A stretch of DNA of 64,000 nt, taken from Aureobasidium sp. EXF-3400. Lineage: Eukaryota; Ascomycota; Dothideomycetes; Dothideales; Saccotheciaceae. Positions within the stretch are counted from its first letter, which is position 1. Every line of letters begins with the position of its first letter. The stretch covers positions 124,001 through 188,000 of the forward strand of contig SWBL01000049.1 of assembly GCA_024195585.1 (NCBI GenBank), given 5' to 3'. The notes under the pieces were generated by a model. That model searched no databases and was not told the origin of the DNA. It worked only from the letters and a program-made list of their open reading frames with translations. Both the position numbers and the translations under genes were made by a program. Of the stretch, positions 1 through 9,919 are shown one piece after another.

Positions 1-1
1 C

Positions 2-1405
2 GCTGAGGCAAAGGCCACAGTCGATCCAGCAAAGCAAAGATACAAGGATCACAAGGCTAAACTCAGGGAGCAGAGGCTCGCACAAGAAAAGACAAAACCT
101 ACCAAAGTGGCAAAGTCGCGATCGGGACCTGGAGAGCACACGGTAGAGTCGCTATTCGCTTCGCCTCTACTGCTACATGATCGCCATCTTGCTCAAGTCG
201 AAGATAACAAGGCGTCGAACCTGACAGAGCCTTCGCAGGAGCCTGAAGCCATCGTACCTTCCTGGGAGACATTCCGTGAGGGTTCATCACATTATATCCC
301 GGTATCCGACACTATACCTGAGCTTGAAGGACGTATTCGGTACGGAGGTTTGACGGGAGACGAGATCGCAGCCCAAGAGAAGTATGCAATAGAAGCATTA
401 CAGGCAAGAGGAGATGTAGGACGACCGTGGAGACGACATGCACTAGCCAACCGCCCCGAGCATGTTGCTCATGATCGTACGTCAGCCATCGATGAAGTGA
501 TCGTCGAGTCTCCTTCGAGGAAGAGGAAGAGCTTTGATGTAGAGCCGATAAAAGACGCTTGGGAAGACGACGATGACTTCTCAATTTCGCCCTCATTCTA
601 CCCAGAACCACGCCGCAGCCAGATACAAGATACAGATGACAACGACGGAGGTGTGTCGGTTATCGACTCTCAGACGCGTGGCAATTCAACAAACGAGACT
701 ATGGATTTACCAATTACTACACAAGACACGGCTCCAGAAGGATCGAGCTTTCGCATCACCAAGCATGTGTGGCAACAAGGCAACACCGAAACACAAGCTC
801 AGGTAGATGAGTGGACTGCTAGGTGCCAAAGGCGTGACCGAGTCATCAAAGAACAAGCAGAACAATCACTTCGCACGCAGCCAACAGACGTCAACGGCCA
901 ACCATCGAGTCTCACTCCAACAGCTGAACCATCTGATCAACCGGTTGTCAGGAGCGTGAACATGGGAGGGCCGATCTTGAGAGGTAGGGATGCTGCCATG
1001 GAGCAATTCGCGGCAGAAAAGATAAGAGAAAACATCGGCGACGAATCATCAAGTTTCCAGGCTGCACCTCAGGAGCAGGATCAGTCGATTGTCAGGAGGG
1101 AGCCGCTAGGTAGAAAGGCCATCATGCAGCTGTACGCGTCAAGAACGAACATCGGCGACGAAGTATCAAGTTCACACGCTGCACCTCAGGAGCCAAATCA
1201 ATCAACTGTACGATGGACGCCACTCGAACAGGATGAGGCAGCGGTTAAGGAGAGGAGAGAAAGATCAAATGACTCGGTGGCGCGGAAGCCATATCGAGCC
1301 CACCCACCAGAGCCCAAATACGACGAGCCCGAGACAGAAGAGCCGCCACCAAGAAGAAGCGAGGATATCAAAGGCTTTTTGCGCAATTGGTTAGATAATG
1401 AGTAG
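2..1405 (+). CDS. Hypothetical charged protein, C-terminal part (cut by left edge)
   Basis: The reading frame is open from the first bases of the window, so the start lies upstream; the first apparent start near 107 is a GTG and only an internal valine. The visible 467 residues are rich in Lys, Glu, Arg, Ser and Gln and look disordered. The N-terminal part is strongly basic and helical in character (many AK/KA/QR pairs). A basic KRK stretch lies near 530 and an acidic run (DDDD) near 570. Two imperfect copies of a 39-codon unit start at 1031 and 1148; both contain NIGDE, SSS, AAPQE and QS-VR. The protein ends in a short hydrophobic motif, KGFLRNWLDNE. No enzymatic domain is visible and I do not recognise the family. 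It converges with the OPT transporter gene. Confidence 0.6.
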   Translation, partial: AEAKATVDPAKQRYKDHKAKLREQRLAQEKTKPTKVAKSRSGPGEHTVESLFASPLLLHDRHLAQVEDNKASNLTEPSQEPEAIVPSWETFREGSSHYIPVSDTIPELEGRIRYGGLTGDEIAAQEKYAIEALQARGDVGRPWRRHALANRPEHVAHDRTSAIDEVIVESPSRKRKSFDVEPIKDAWEDDDDFSISPSFYPEPRRSQIQDTDDNDGGVSVIDSQTRGNSTNETMDLPITTQDTAPEGSSFRITKHVWQQGNTETQAQVDEWTARCQRRDRVIKEQAEQSLRTQPTDVNGQPSSLTPTAEPSDQPVVRSVNMGGPILRGRDAAMEQFAAEKIRENIGDESSSFQAAPQEQDQSIVRREPLGRKAIMQLYASRTNIGDEVSSSHAAPQEPNQSTVRWTPLEQDEAAVKERRERSNDSVARKPYRAHPPEPKYDEPETEEPPPRRSEDIKGFLRNWLDNE

Positions 1406-1424
1406 TTGGTTGGATAATGAGTAA
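1387..1424 (+). repeat. 19-bp tandem duplication over the stop codon
   Basis: Positions 1387-1405 and 1406-1424 are head-to-tail copies of a 19-bp unit with two differences. The first copy carries the last five codons and the TAG stop of the preceding gene; the second lies just beyond it. Confidence 0.8.
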
Positions 1425-2608
1425 TTGATTACTGCTCTAGTAACCTGTACTATATCCCATTACTACTATAACATTCTTGTGCAATACAGGCAGAATCAAG
1501 ATTTTACTAGATTCAAACCCCCACTAATTCTCTATATCTTGTGACCTGACAGCGAAAGATAACGAAATTCAGGCGAGTACAAAACCTTGCGTCCAAAACG
1601 ACATTAACCTTCCCAACTCTCCTCTACCCAAGAAGGACACTCCACCTCCCATCGACAACAAGCCATCTTATCTGAGCTTGCCTGCTGTATTGTTGATTTA
1701 CTAATTACAAGGCACAGCCTGCGAGACCGATGTATAGTCGAACATCGGGTCGATGACGCTATTTATATCCTATGGATCCCATTGCGCTCGCTATCGTTAT
1801 TGTGTCGTTGCAACAAGAGCTTGAAGTAGATGTACGGCGATGCGGGAGTAAAGATGGAATAGTAGCGTTGTCGACCTGAGGCGTTGTGGGTGCTTGGTTA
1901 GATGTATCCGACATGATGAAGCGGCAGGTCATTCCGTACTTGACAGCCATGTTGTACACCTTGAGGAAGAAGTCCAGGTCGACAGTGACTGACTGTTTCG
2001 TTGTTTGGGCCGACGACTGATTTGTAGTCCTTGTTGTAGACTCAGTAGAGGACGGCCTTGAAGATCAAAGGCTCCTCGTTCACGTTGATGGTCTTGGCCT
2101 CCTAGAAATTGTCAGCGATCACATTTCGCTCGAAGACTGGTGTGGTTGGAGAGAAGCAAAGATAGTCGACTCTGTCGAATGTGTGCCGCGTGCAAAAATA
2201 TGTTGGGGTGTCGTTGCTGGAATGCACAGAATTGTTGTGGCTATGTGTTTTCACCGAAGAGAAGGACCGACTTTACTACATCTTAGTAGATTCGACTTTG
2301 TTATTAAAGGTCATTGTGCTTTGCGAAAGCTTGCTTACACTCGTGAGGGTACGGTTAGAGATACTTGCCGCGACATGTAGTAATATTCGCGATTCAATTC
2401 ATACCAAAGACAGGTTGAAACACATGTGGAAAAGGTACTAATATGAATAAATCTTTCCATTATATGAAAGAGACATTATGTATATATCATACTCGACATA
2501 ATATCTTTCGTAAAGCTAAAAACAATAAAACAACTGGTATCATCCCCCTTCCTAAAATCCCATTATACACATAAATAACCCTTGACTTTTGTACACATAA
2601 AGGGCGCT
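1406..2608. other. Intergenic region with a BTB remnant
   Basis: This convergent gap of 1.2 kb lies between the hypothetical gene and the OPT transporter. It holds the 19-bp duplication at its left end and a decayed BTB/POZ gene on the minus strand (about 1890-2165). The right part, about 2400-2600, is AT-rich and fits a 3' untranslated region of the transporter. I saw no other coding signal. Confidence 0.5.
1890..2165 (-). pseudogene. Decayed BTB/POZ-domain gene fragment
   Basis: Read on the minus strand, one frame gives a BTB/POZ-like core: a VFER segment, then EAKTINVNEEPLIFKAVLY, then VYNKDY. This matches the pattern of fungal BTB proteins (damage-resistant core, acidic IN-EEP turn, then a WLY-DY helix). 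Two in-frame stops interrupt it: a TAG just before EAKT (2107-2109) and a TGA just before VYNKDY. A +1 shift then leads into VDLDFFLKVYNMAVKYGM, which resembles the family's following helix (vkvYvlAdKYgi). Both stops are explained by single C:G to T:A changes (CAG to TAG, TGG to TGA), the kind made by repeat-induced point mutation. No intact flanking exons were found. The call rests on motif resemblance only. Confidence 0.5.
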
Positions 2609-4976
2609 CTAGCACGAGTCGGCAGGGCAAGCAATGTTGGTACCGTATGGGTCGGGTCCAGCAATGCCAGCAATCTGGAAGACAGCGTTGACGACACCAC
2701 CGATACCCTCTCCAGCGATGAGACCACCAGCGACGGCGAATCCGTAAATTTCGAAGTTCTTGGGGTTCTTCTTGGCCCAGAAGTAGGCGGGGACGGCACC
2801 GATGACCATGGCAGTTCCGTAGATGGTTCTGTGAATGAGGTTAGTAAGATGTAATAGAGTGAGTGGCATTGGTAGAACTTACGCGTTAAGGACGAAGGCA
2901 AGAGCAATGCACATGACGTTGGGGTGGTAGGCCTTGTACTTCTCCCACTTGCCAGTGTAGGCGTAGTGACGAATGACAACCATGATACCACCGAAGGCGG
3001 CGAATGCGATGGCGAAGTAACCTGAGGTCTTGGGAACAGGGAAGACAGGGTCGGTGACGGCGACAGCAACAGCACGCCAAGCACCAACACTGGGGGCAGA
3101 GAAGGGGCACTTGTCAGCGTTGACATCGATGATGCAAGGGTAGGCCTTGCTGAAGAGCATGAACATGGCAGGAGCGAGAACACAGGCAACGATCGTGCCA
3201 AGACCTTGGGCAACCCACTGCTGGAAGGGAGAAGTGCGGAGGAGGTAACCGACACGGAAGTCACCAACCAAGTCAGAGGCCTGACCGGCACCGATGGAAG
3301 CAAGCGAACCACCGATCAAGTTAAGGCGTTGAGCGTGCTCGGTCATCCAGTGCTCACCCTTGGTAGCACCACCGAGAACAAGCTGCGAAGCCTTGGAAGC
3401 GGCGGTCAAAGGAGTAACATCGGTGACACCAGCGCACTGGACGGCAAGGATAGCGAAGAAGAAGGCCAAGAAGACGGAGAGAAGGGACATGCCAACGGGC
3501 ATATCGTACTGGACACCGAGAACAATGCAGCAAGCAATGATACTGAGAATGAGGATGGGTCCCCACATCCAGATCTTGACGAGTTCGTGATCTTCGGCAG
3601 AGTCCTTGATGACATCCTCCTCCTTCTGGTCCGAGACGTTGATGGTAGTGCCGCTCATGCCAGCCTTAGAGGTCATGGCGTTGAAACCCTTGGCGGCTCC
3701 GCGACCCATAGCCTTGAACATGATGAAGAAGACCTTGTACTGGAGGAAGAGCTCGGTGAAGGAGATAACAATCATAGCCAAGACACCGGGCCACAGAAGC
3801 CAGTAACGAGGAGAGGGGGTGTCCTTGTTGGCCCACTTTTGCTTGAGGGAGTAGAAGTTGGTAACTCTGTGCCACTTCGGGTCATCAGGGTAGGACTGGA
3901 CACCGAAGGCGATTTCATTGCGGACGAGGAGGGGACCGATGATGCCCCAAGCGAGAACACTACCACCGAAAAAGGAGAAGGCGACGTTGAGACCAACGAG
4001 CATACCGGAGCCGATGAAAGCAGGGGTCCATTCAATGAACCAACCCCAGTTCTCTACATCAATGGCAGCGTTCTTGTAGCCACCCCAGATGAAGAACCAG
4101 GTGAAGATGTGCCAATCCCACAGGATACCGGTAGCGTACTGCGAGACGACACGGAGAAGAAGAGCAGCAATGAAGGAGTAACTCAGAGCCTTCATCTTCA
4201 GCTTGGCGATAGCCTCACCAGTAGCAGCTGCGTGCATGCTGCGAATAGTCAAGGCACAAGCCGAAGGAGTAGGGAAGATCAAGTTGAGTTCTCTGGCGAC
4301 GTAAATGATGAAGAACTTGCGGAGGGGGGTCGCGAAAGCGAATCCGAAGTAGGCACCGACAATGGTTAGAGAGACGAGTCTGCCAAAGTCCTCCTTGGGG
4401 GTGGTGAGCAGGTTCAGCTGGTAGAGAGCAGGGATACCGGAGACCATGACGGAACCAAGACCACCAGCGGCAGTGGCGGCTGTCTGGACGATGTTGTTCT
4501 CACGAGGTCCGAAAGATCCACCGAGAAGAGGGAAGTTCTCAGGGAGTGCCTTGGCAAGAGGCTTGAGAACAGCGAAACCGATGATGGCACCGAAAAGCGA
4601 GGCGCCGAAAGTCCATCCAGTCTTGAGACCGAGGTAGATGTTGGAAGCGTTAACAAGAGCACCACAGATACATCCGACTAGCATGGCACGGAAAGTGACA
4701 ACCCAGTGGCGCTCGTCGGGAAGGTCGTTGTACGGTGTGAAGGGGTCGGCGATAGTACCCTCGTCGTAGTCGGTGTCCTCTTCGGCCTTGACCAGGTTGG
4801 GGTCCTTCTCATCGTACTTCTCGTCCGAGTGAACGGAGAAAGTCTCCTGGTGCTTTTCACCATGGACATCAATGGGGCCGCCAATTGGCTATGGTGATAT
4901 GTTAGCAACCGGATCATAAAAGGTATACTGATCTTGGGTATCATACCTCAGCCTGTACCTCTACGACATTCGGCAT
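2609..4976 (-). CDS. OPT-family oligopeptide / metal-chelate transporter
   Basis: Three exons on the minus strand: 4947-4976, 2883-4888 and 2609-2828. Introns are 4889-4946 (58 nt) and 2829-2882 (54 nt, GTAAGT donor, CTAAC branch). The product is 751 residues, starting MPNVVEVQAE. After an acidic cytosolic N-terminus of about 75 residues come some 14-16 hydrophobic helices. Family marks are an NIYLGLKTGW segment in the first helix and PRENNIVQTAA soon after, which correspond to conserved OPT sequences and place it nearer the yellow-stripe/prokaryotic-like clade than the classical Isp4/Opt1 tetrapeptide carriers (inference). OPT proteins are proton-coupled importers of peptides or metal chelates. 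The last exon adds the final helices and ends in ACPADSC. Codon use is strongly biased to C-ending codons, suggesting good expression. A TATA-like box sits about 60 bp upstream of the start. Confidence 0.9.
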
Positions 4977-7473
4977 GATGAATGTTGTTCGTGTAACACA
5001 GATACGAATCACCAGAACGAGCGAGGGGGCAGGCCATATTTATCCAGCAGTCCTTAGGATGACTATCACTCCTGAACGACCGTCCGTCGCTTGTGATAAG
5101 CTCGCAGATACGGGCCATTCTGAGCTGTCCGTTGTGGCGGCCAGAACCTACCATCAGGCCCTAGTTCGGGTTGCATATATTGGTTAGTGATAGGCGAGTA
5201 TTCCGGTGACTGGTCTGAAATTGATCTTGGCCCCCGTTGACCATGCTTGGCAGGCAGATCTGTTCTTACCTCCTTCCGCATCCGGTAGAATGCGACCTCA
5301 TCGTGGCGGAAGATGAACCACACGCGCGCATAAAAAGCACGAAGCCTGCAGATAGACAACGTGCAAATTGAGTCATGGAAACTGTCCATTGGGCGCGCTG
5401 CTGGGTCGCTTGTGACAATCACCGCGCGTGTTGCGTTCGAGAACTGCTTTTCTAAAGTGACACACGGGCTCGGTTAATTGTCCATATGTCTCCCCACAGA
5501 CCCTTGTACACGGACGTTTGACCCCCAGAGATATTAGCAAAGAGAAATTAGATGGCGGAGGTTTCCTCGGTTTCAAGCATGATCTCGCGTGAACCAGGCC
5601 TCAAAGTACGGTCCGAGTTGGATGACTCTTTCCTCTTGACTGTGCCTGAGACGGCCGTGCATGGTGTTGAAGAGCGTGTTTCCTTGTGACTGCCGGTCTC
5701 GAAGCACTTGTCCATGGTAGGGCGGTCGGTTAAAGAGCATATGGATGGACTCCTGCGCGACCTGATCGAGCGACACTCCACGGGGTCTCGAGTGAATCTC
5801 GTATTGCTCAATTCAGATGCGATAAGACGTGTAGCTAAGATGGCGAAGGATGATGGATTTCCACCGGCTTTCCTTAGTATGCAAAGTACCTGTGTATCTC
5901 CAAGTTTTGGAGAGTCGGACAATAAGGTCCGCGGACACACAAAGCTGGTGTTTGTGTATTGTACTCGATACTTGACTTGTCCGAGGTGCGCCAAATATCA
6001 CGAAGCATGTGAATTCGATTGTGTTTCCATCTTCTCAGGAGGCCCGTCAAGCCTTACGACTGGCTGTACCTAGCCTCGGTTCTTGGCATCGCGGAGCCAA
6101 GAGATCAAGCGAAAGCTTCCTTCTTTCTTCGGGAGCGCGAAACGGCTCCTCCAAGCTCGAATCGGGCAGGTCCGTAAGATAATTCTGTTCTGCGGTCACC
6201 TTTGACACAAAAGAAACACACCAGTTTTTGATGTGAAGGATGCAGCCGTTCCTTCGTGCAATCTGCTGACCTTCTGCATCGCGCTTAAACACTGATTGCG
6301 CCTTATGTCGAATCGACATGGCGACCCGCGTTGTTGGTTTGATTCGGCTCAGCGACCTAAGACAGGAAGGTCTGACTCTCGTATAATGAGGTGACTCAGG
6401 TGATTTCATCTTCGCGATCAACCAACTAGTCCTCTTAGTACGGGCGTATACCACCATCCCTCAGGAATATCCTGGAGGCTGTCATTCATCAGTCAATCGT
6501 CATGGTCTGCTCGTACGCGCTGCAGTTGAACCACTATGAGAGCGTGCTGACGGAGTGGCGGAGTGGCATGCAGGAATCGATGCCGTGTGTTGTCGCATCG
6601 TTATCGATGTTGCATGAATAGCGATTCTGCTGCGCGCGATTTACTGCTACGCCATAAGATCGTCCGTCTGCTTACTTCCTGTGTCGATTCCAGGCCATAG
6701 GTAGAACGGGCGATGGTCAAGCCTCTGTGGCATGTCTTGTTCCGCCAAAACTGCTCGCCATCATGCAGCATCCTCTTGGCCGACAGCTTTGTCTGGTTGT
6801 GGTGTTGTCCCGAGTCTTGATTCACGTGCTTTCTGATGACAATCTAGACAAACGGTAAGTAGGTATTTAATCATCAGCAGAGCCCCCCAAGATGTTTTTT
6901 GTCTCCTACGCGCCCTTCTACAAGGGTCGAGAGGACTTTGGCGATACTGCTCCGCCCGAGGTCTTGGCGAACGACAATCCCTGTTGAACGTCGGACCAAA
7001 CTTCTTGCAGCTCTTCTCTGTGGTCGGCACCATCTGACATCGGAACAGCCATATGGAATGGAAGCTGATTGTGTCCTACTGCGCCTCGATCTCTTTCGAG
7101 TCTTCCTTATGGATTGCACAACCTTGAACAGCCTCAGACGCTCATTTCCAACCAACACTACTGCATATTCGAGTCAGCGAATCAGGCCGCAGCACAGCCT
7201 GATCTGCCGAATCCTCCCAACCACCAATTCATCTATTCATGCATTACTGCCTCAATCCTCTGCTATAATAGGCCAAAAAGTTCTGTGCTTCCACGGCTCA
7301 CAATCTATATGCTTGCGCGACCATGTTTAGTCAGCTCTTTATAGCATGGACGGTAAGCAGCTCCTTGTGTCGGAGATTTTTCTCTCCATCTAGACACGCT
7401 TGTCGTTATTTTTGCATCGTGAGGTTTGCGAATCACCGCGACAGTTTTTGTCTGTCAAAATAGAGACGCTCAA
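4977..7473. other. Divergent intergenic region, no gene seen
   Basis: These 2.5 kb separate the OPT gene (leftward) and the aspartic-protease-like gene (rightward). Open frames here are short, overlap on both strands and lack domain-like sequence or good splice sites. The left end serves as the OPT promoter. The right end, near 7330-7473, has a CTTTATAG element and probably the promoter and leader of the next gene. Confidence 0.45.
5036..5045 (-). promoter_or_regulatory. TATA-like element of the OPT gene
   Basis: On the minus strand the sequence reads GGATAAATAT about 60 bp before the OPT start codon. It is AT-rich in an otherwise mixed region and correctly oriented. It also contains a GATA core. 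Function is inferred from position only. Confidence 0.35.
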
Positions 7474-9333
7474 ATGCTTTCAATACTTGCGCTCGGCCTT
7501 CTCGCGAAGACATGTCTCGCGAGCGACTTTTGGGTGATGAGATGGAGCGAAATGCCTGGTAGGCAGATGCAACCAGAAAGGTCTCCACTCGTGTACTGAC
7601 GCTTCGCAGTTGGTCCTGATGGTCCTTGGAACAGCTTAAACATTTCGTGGGATGCCAACCCATCGCAAGACTTTGCAATGCTTCCTTCTTTGACTAAGAA
7701 TTCATTGATCGTTGCAGCGGACGCCTGTTCGCGACAAGATTCTGCATGCCCAAACCAGGTATCATCTGGAGACTGGCCAATGTGGACATCATCGGCAGCA
7801 CACAAAACATTTCTTTATTACGATGGTGAGCTGTTCGACAGCGAGAACTGGGATGACACCGTCTCAAAGCCTCTCAATCTCAGCGGTGATGTCCAATGGG
7901 CGCATGAAAGGGCTATCGTCTTCAATACTAACAACGACTCGAACTCATTGAACGACCAAGCAATCACATTGACGCACAATCTGACTGTCAACAACCCTGG
8001 TGGTCAAGCATACACCATGAACGTGGGCTTCTTCTCACTAAACGGTGCTGAGAACAACATGACATGGCTGAACACCACTGGATACAACAATACCCAAGGC
8101 CTTCAGCTGGCCACGGCAAAGCAAAATTCGCTCATCACATCTCTTTCTTACGGACTTCAAATCGGATCTCCAAGTCACGATATTGATCCGAGCTTAGTCT
8201 TGGGTGGCTACGATAGATCACTCTGTCTAACGAAGCCTATTACTACTCAGAACAGAACCTTCCATCTGACCAATGTATCTGTTGGCGCTAATGGCTCTGG
8301 ATGGCCCTTCCTAGTCAACATCACGACTGGAGACATGAACACCACGAGCTCTCAAGTTGAGGATACACCGATCCAGGTTCTGGCTAACCCCGGTGTTCCG
8401 TATCTCTATCTACCACAAGCCACCTGCGACGCAATCGCGAAGTACCTTCCTGTGACTTACAACAGTGCTTTGGGACTGTACCTCTGGAACACAGAAACGG
8501 ACACTCAGCGTTATGGAGAGATTACGACAACTTATTCTTATCTGACGTTTGCACTTCGCGACGAGCCATCTCAAGAAGAGCGAGAGATTCAGGTGCCGTT
8601 TTCTCTCCTCGATCTGGAGCTCGATTCCCCTTTGACTGCCACCAAGACGCGATACTTCCCATGCAGACCGTTTACTCCTCAGGCAGGACAACCTTACCAT
8701 CTCGGTCGTGCTTTCCTACAAGCAGCGCTCTTGGTGCAGAACTGGGAGACAAATACAACTTGGTTGTCTCAAGCACCAGGCCCAAACATGTCAGTACCAT
8801 CGAGACCTGTCATAATCGAAGAGACCGATACCACGATTGTGGAAATGTCAAATGCCCCTACATGGCTTGCTACTTGGAACGGAACACTCAGCAACTCGAA
8901 CTGGTCGCAGTCCAACCAGTCAAGCGGCTCTAGTGGCAGTCCGTCCAACGGAGAAGAATCTTCTCTCTCTGGCGGAGCTATCGCAGGAATCGCCATCGGC
9001 GCAGTAGCAGGTCTCGCCATCATCGCTGCAGCCATATTCTTCTATATCCGCCGGCGTCGTACAAAGAACGGATATGGAGATGTTGCACTCGTTTCTTTTG
9101 ACGATGACGACAATGCGCAACACCATCAAGCACCAAAGTACGAGGACAAGGCACCTGCTGAAGCTTTATCTTCGCCTATCCACGAAATGGAGAGTGCCCA
9201 GCTTGGTGAACTGGCTTCGGATACTCCTGAGAAATATGTCGGCGAGCTACCTTCGGACGCGAAGAAGGTGCATCCATCAGAAGTAGATGGTACTGGCATC
9301 GCTGAGCTTCCTGGCCATGATGTGCATAGATGA
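7474..9333 (+). CDS. Membrane-anchored aspartic-protease-like protein (A1 fold, catalytic motifs absent)
   Basis: Two exons, 7474-7558 and 7610-9333, give 602 residues; the 51-nt intron has a GTAGGC donor and CGCAG acceptor. Residues 1-16 (MLSILALGLLAKTCLA) are a signal peptide. A GPDGPWNSLNISWDANPSQDF segment follows, typical of the pepsin-like fold of fungal wall-associated aspartic-protease-like proteins. Many N-x-S/T sites mark an extracellular, glycosylated domain. A Ser/Gly/Asn-rich linker precedes one transmembrane helix at about 483-506 (AGIAIGAVAGLAII) followed by RRRR and an acidic cytosolic tail of about 90 residues. Where the first DTG should be the protein has VAADAC (about 63-68); where the second should be it has LANPGVPYLYLP (about 286). 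Proteolysis is therefore unlikely; a binding or sensing role is an inference. The gene stands alone between two large gene-free regions. Confidence 0.85.
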
Positions 9334-9919
9334 TAGATTTGCGACGACATTCTACTCCAACTTTTCCTGTACGATTACTCACGCATCTATATACCCCATT
9401 GGAATCAAATCGAAATACCCCGATCTGGATCTCGCTACCTATCTCTAAGTCTTCCGCACATCCCCCTCATGTCAATCTATCGCTTGTGCTATATACATCG
9501 GATAATTATAGAGACATCTTCACGTAGTCCAGGGAGAGTTGTGTTACCCATGGACAGTCTTGGTGTTGATATTTTCTTCGGTGTAGGCATATCAATGAAG
9601 CGGCTGTCAGATCTTAGAAGCACTCTCGACTCAGCGTCAGTGAGGAAGGTGCGTTGATGTGCCGCTGCTTCGTCGGAGGTCTTTCTGCAACGCGGGACAT
9701 CTTGGTTTAACCATATTATGCGAACACGGAAGGTACAAAGACACCCCTCATTCAACGGCTATATAGATGTGTCTCTCCTGTATGCATTCCAGCATCCCAA
9801 TTCGGTCCAGGAACTACGCTCTGGTAATTTACGAGGCACTGTATGAAGGTTTGAGGGAACCTCACTTACCAACCTACTTCTTCTACCCAACATGCAGGAC
9901 ACGAGTGGCTCCAGAAAAG

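Noticed and set aside
3206..4369. A 387-codon plus-strand frame
   Set aside because: It is antisense to the OPT transporter, highly acidic and low in sequence variety, as expected from the C-biased codons of the true gene.
5548..6457. Several 120-150-codon frames in the OPT upstream region
   Set aside because: They overlap on both strands, show no conserved motif, and no splice pair joins them.
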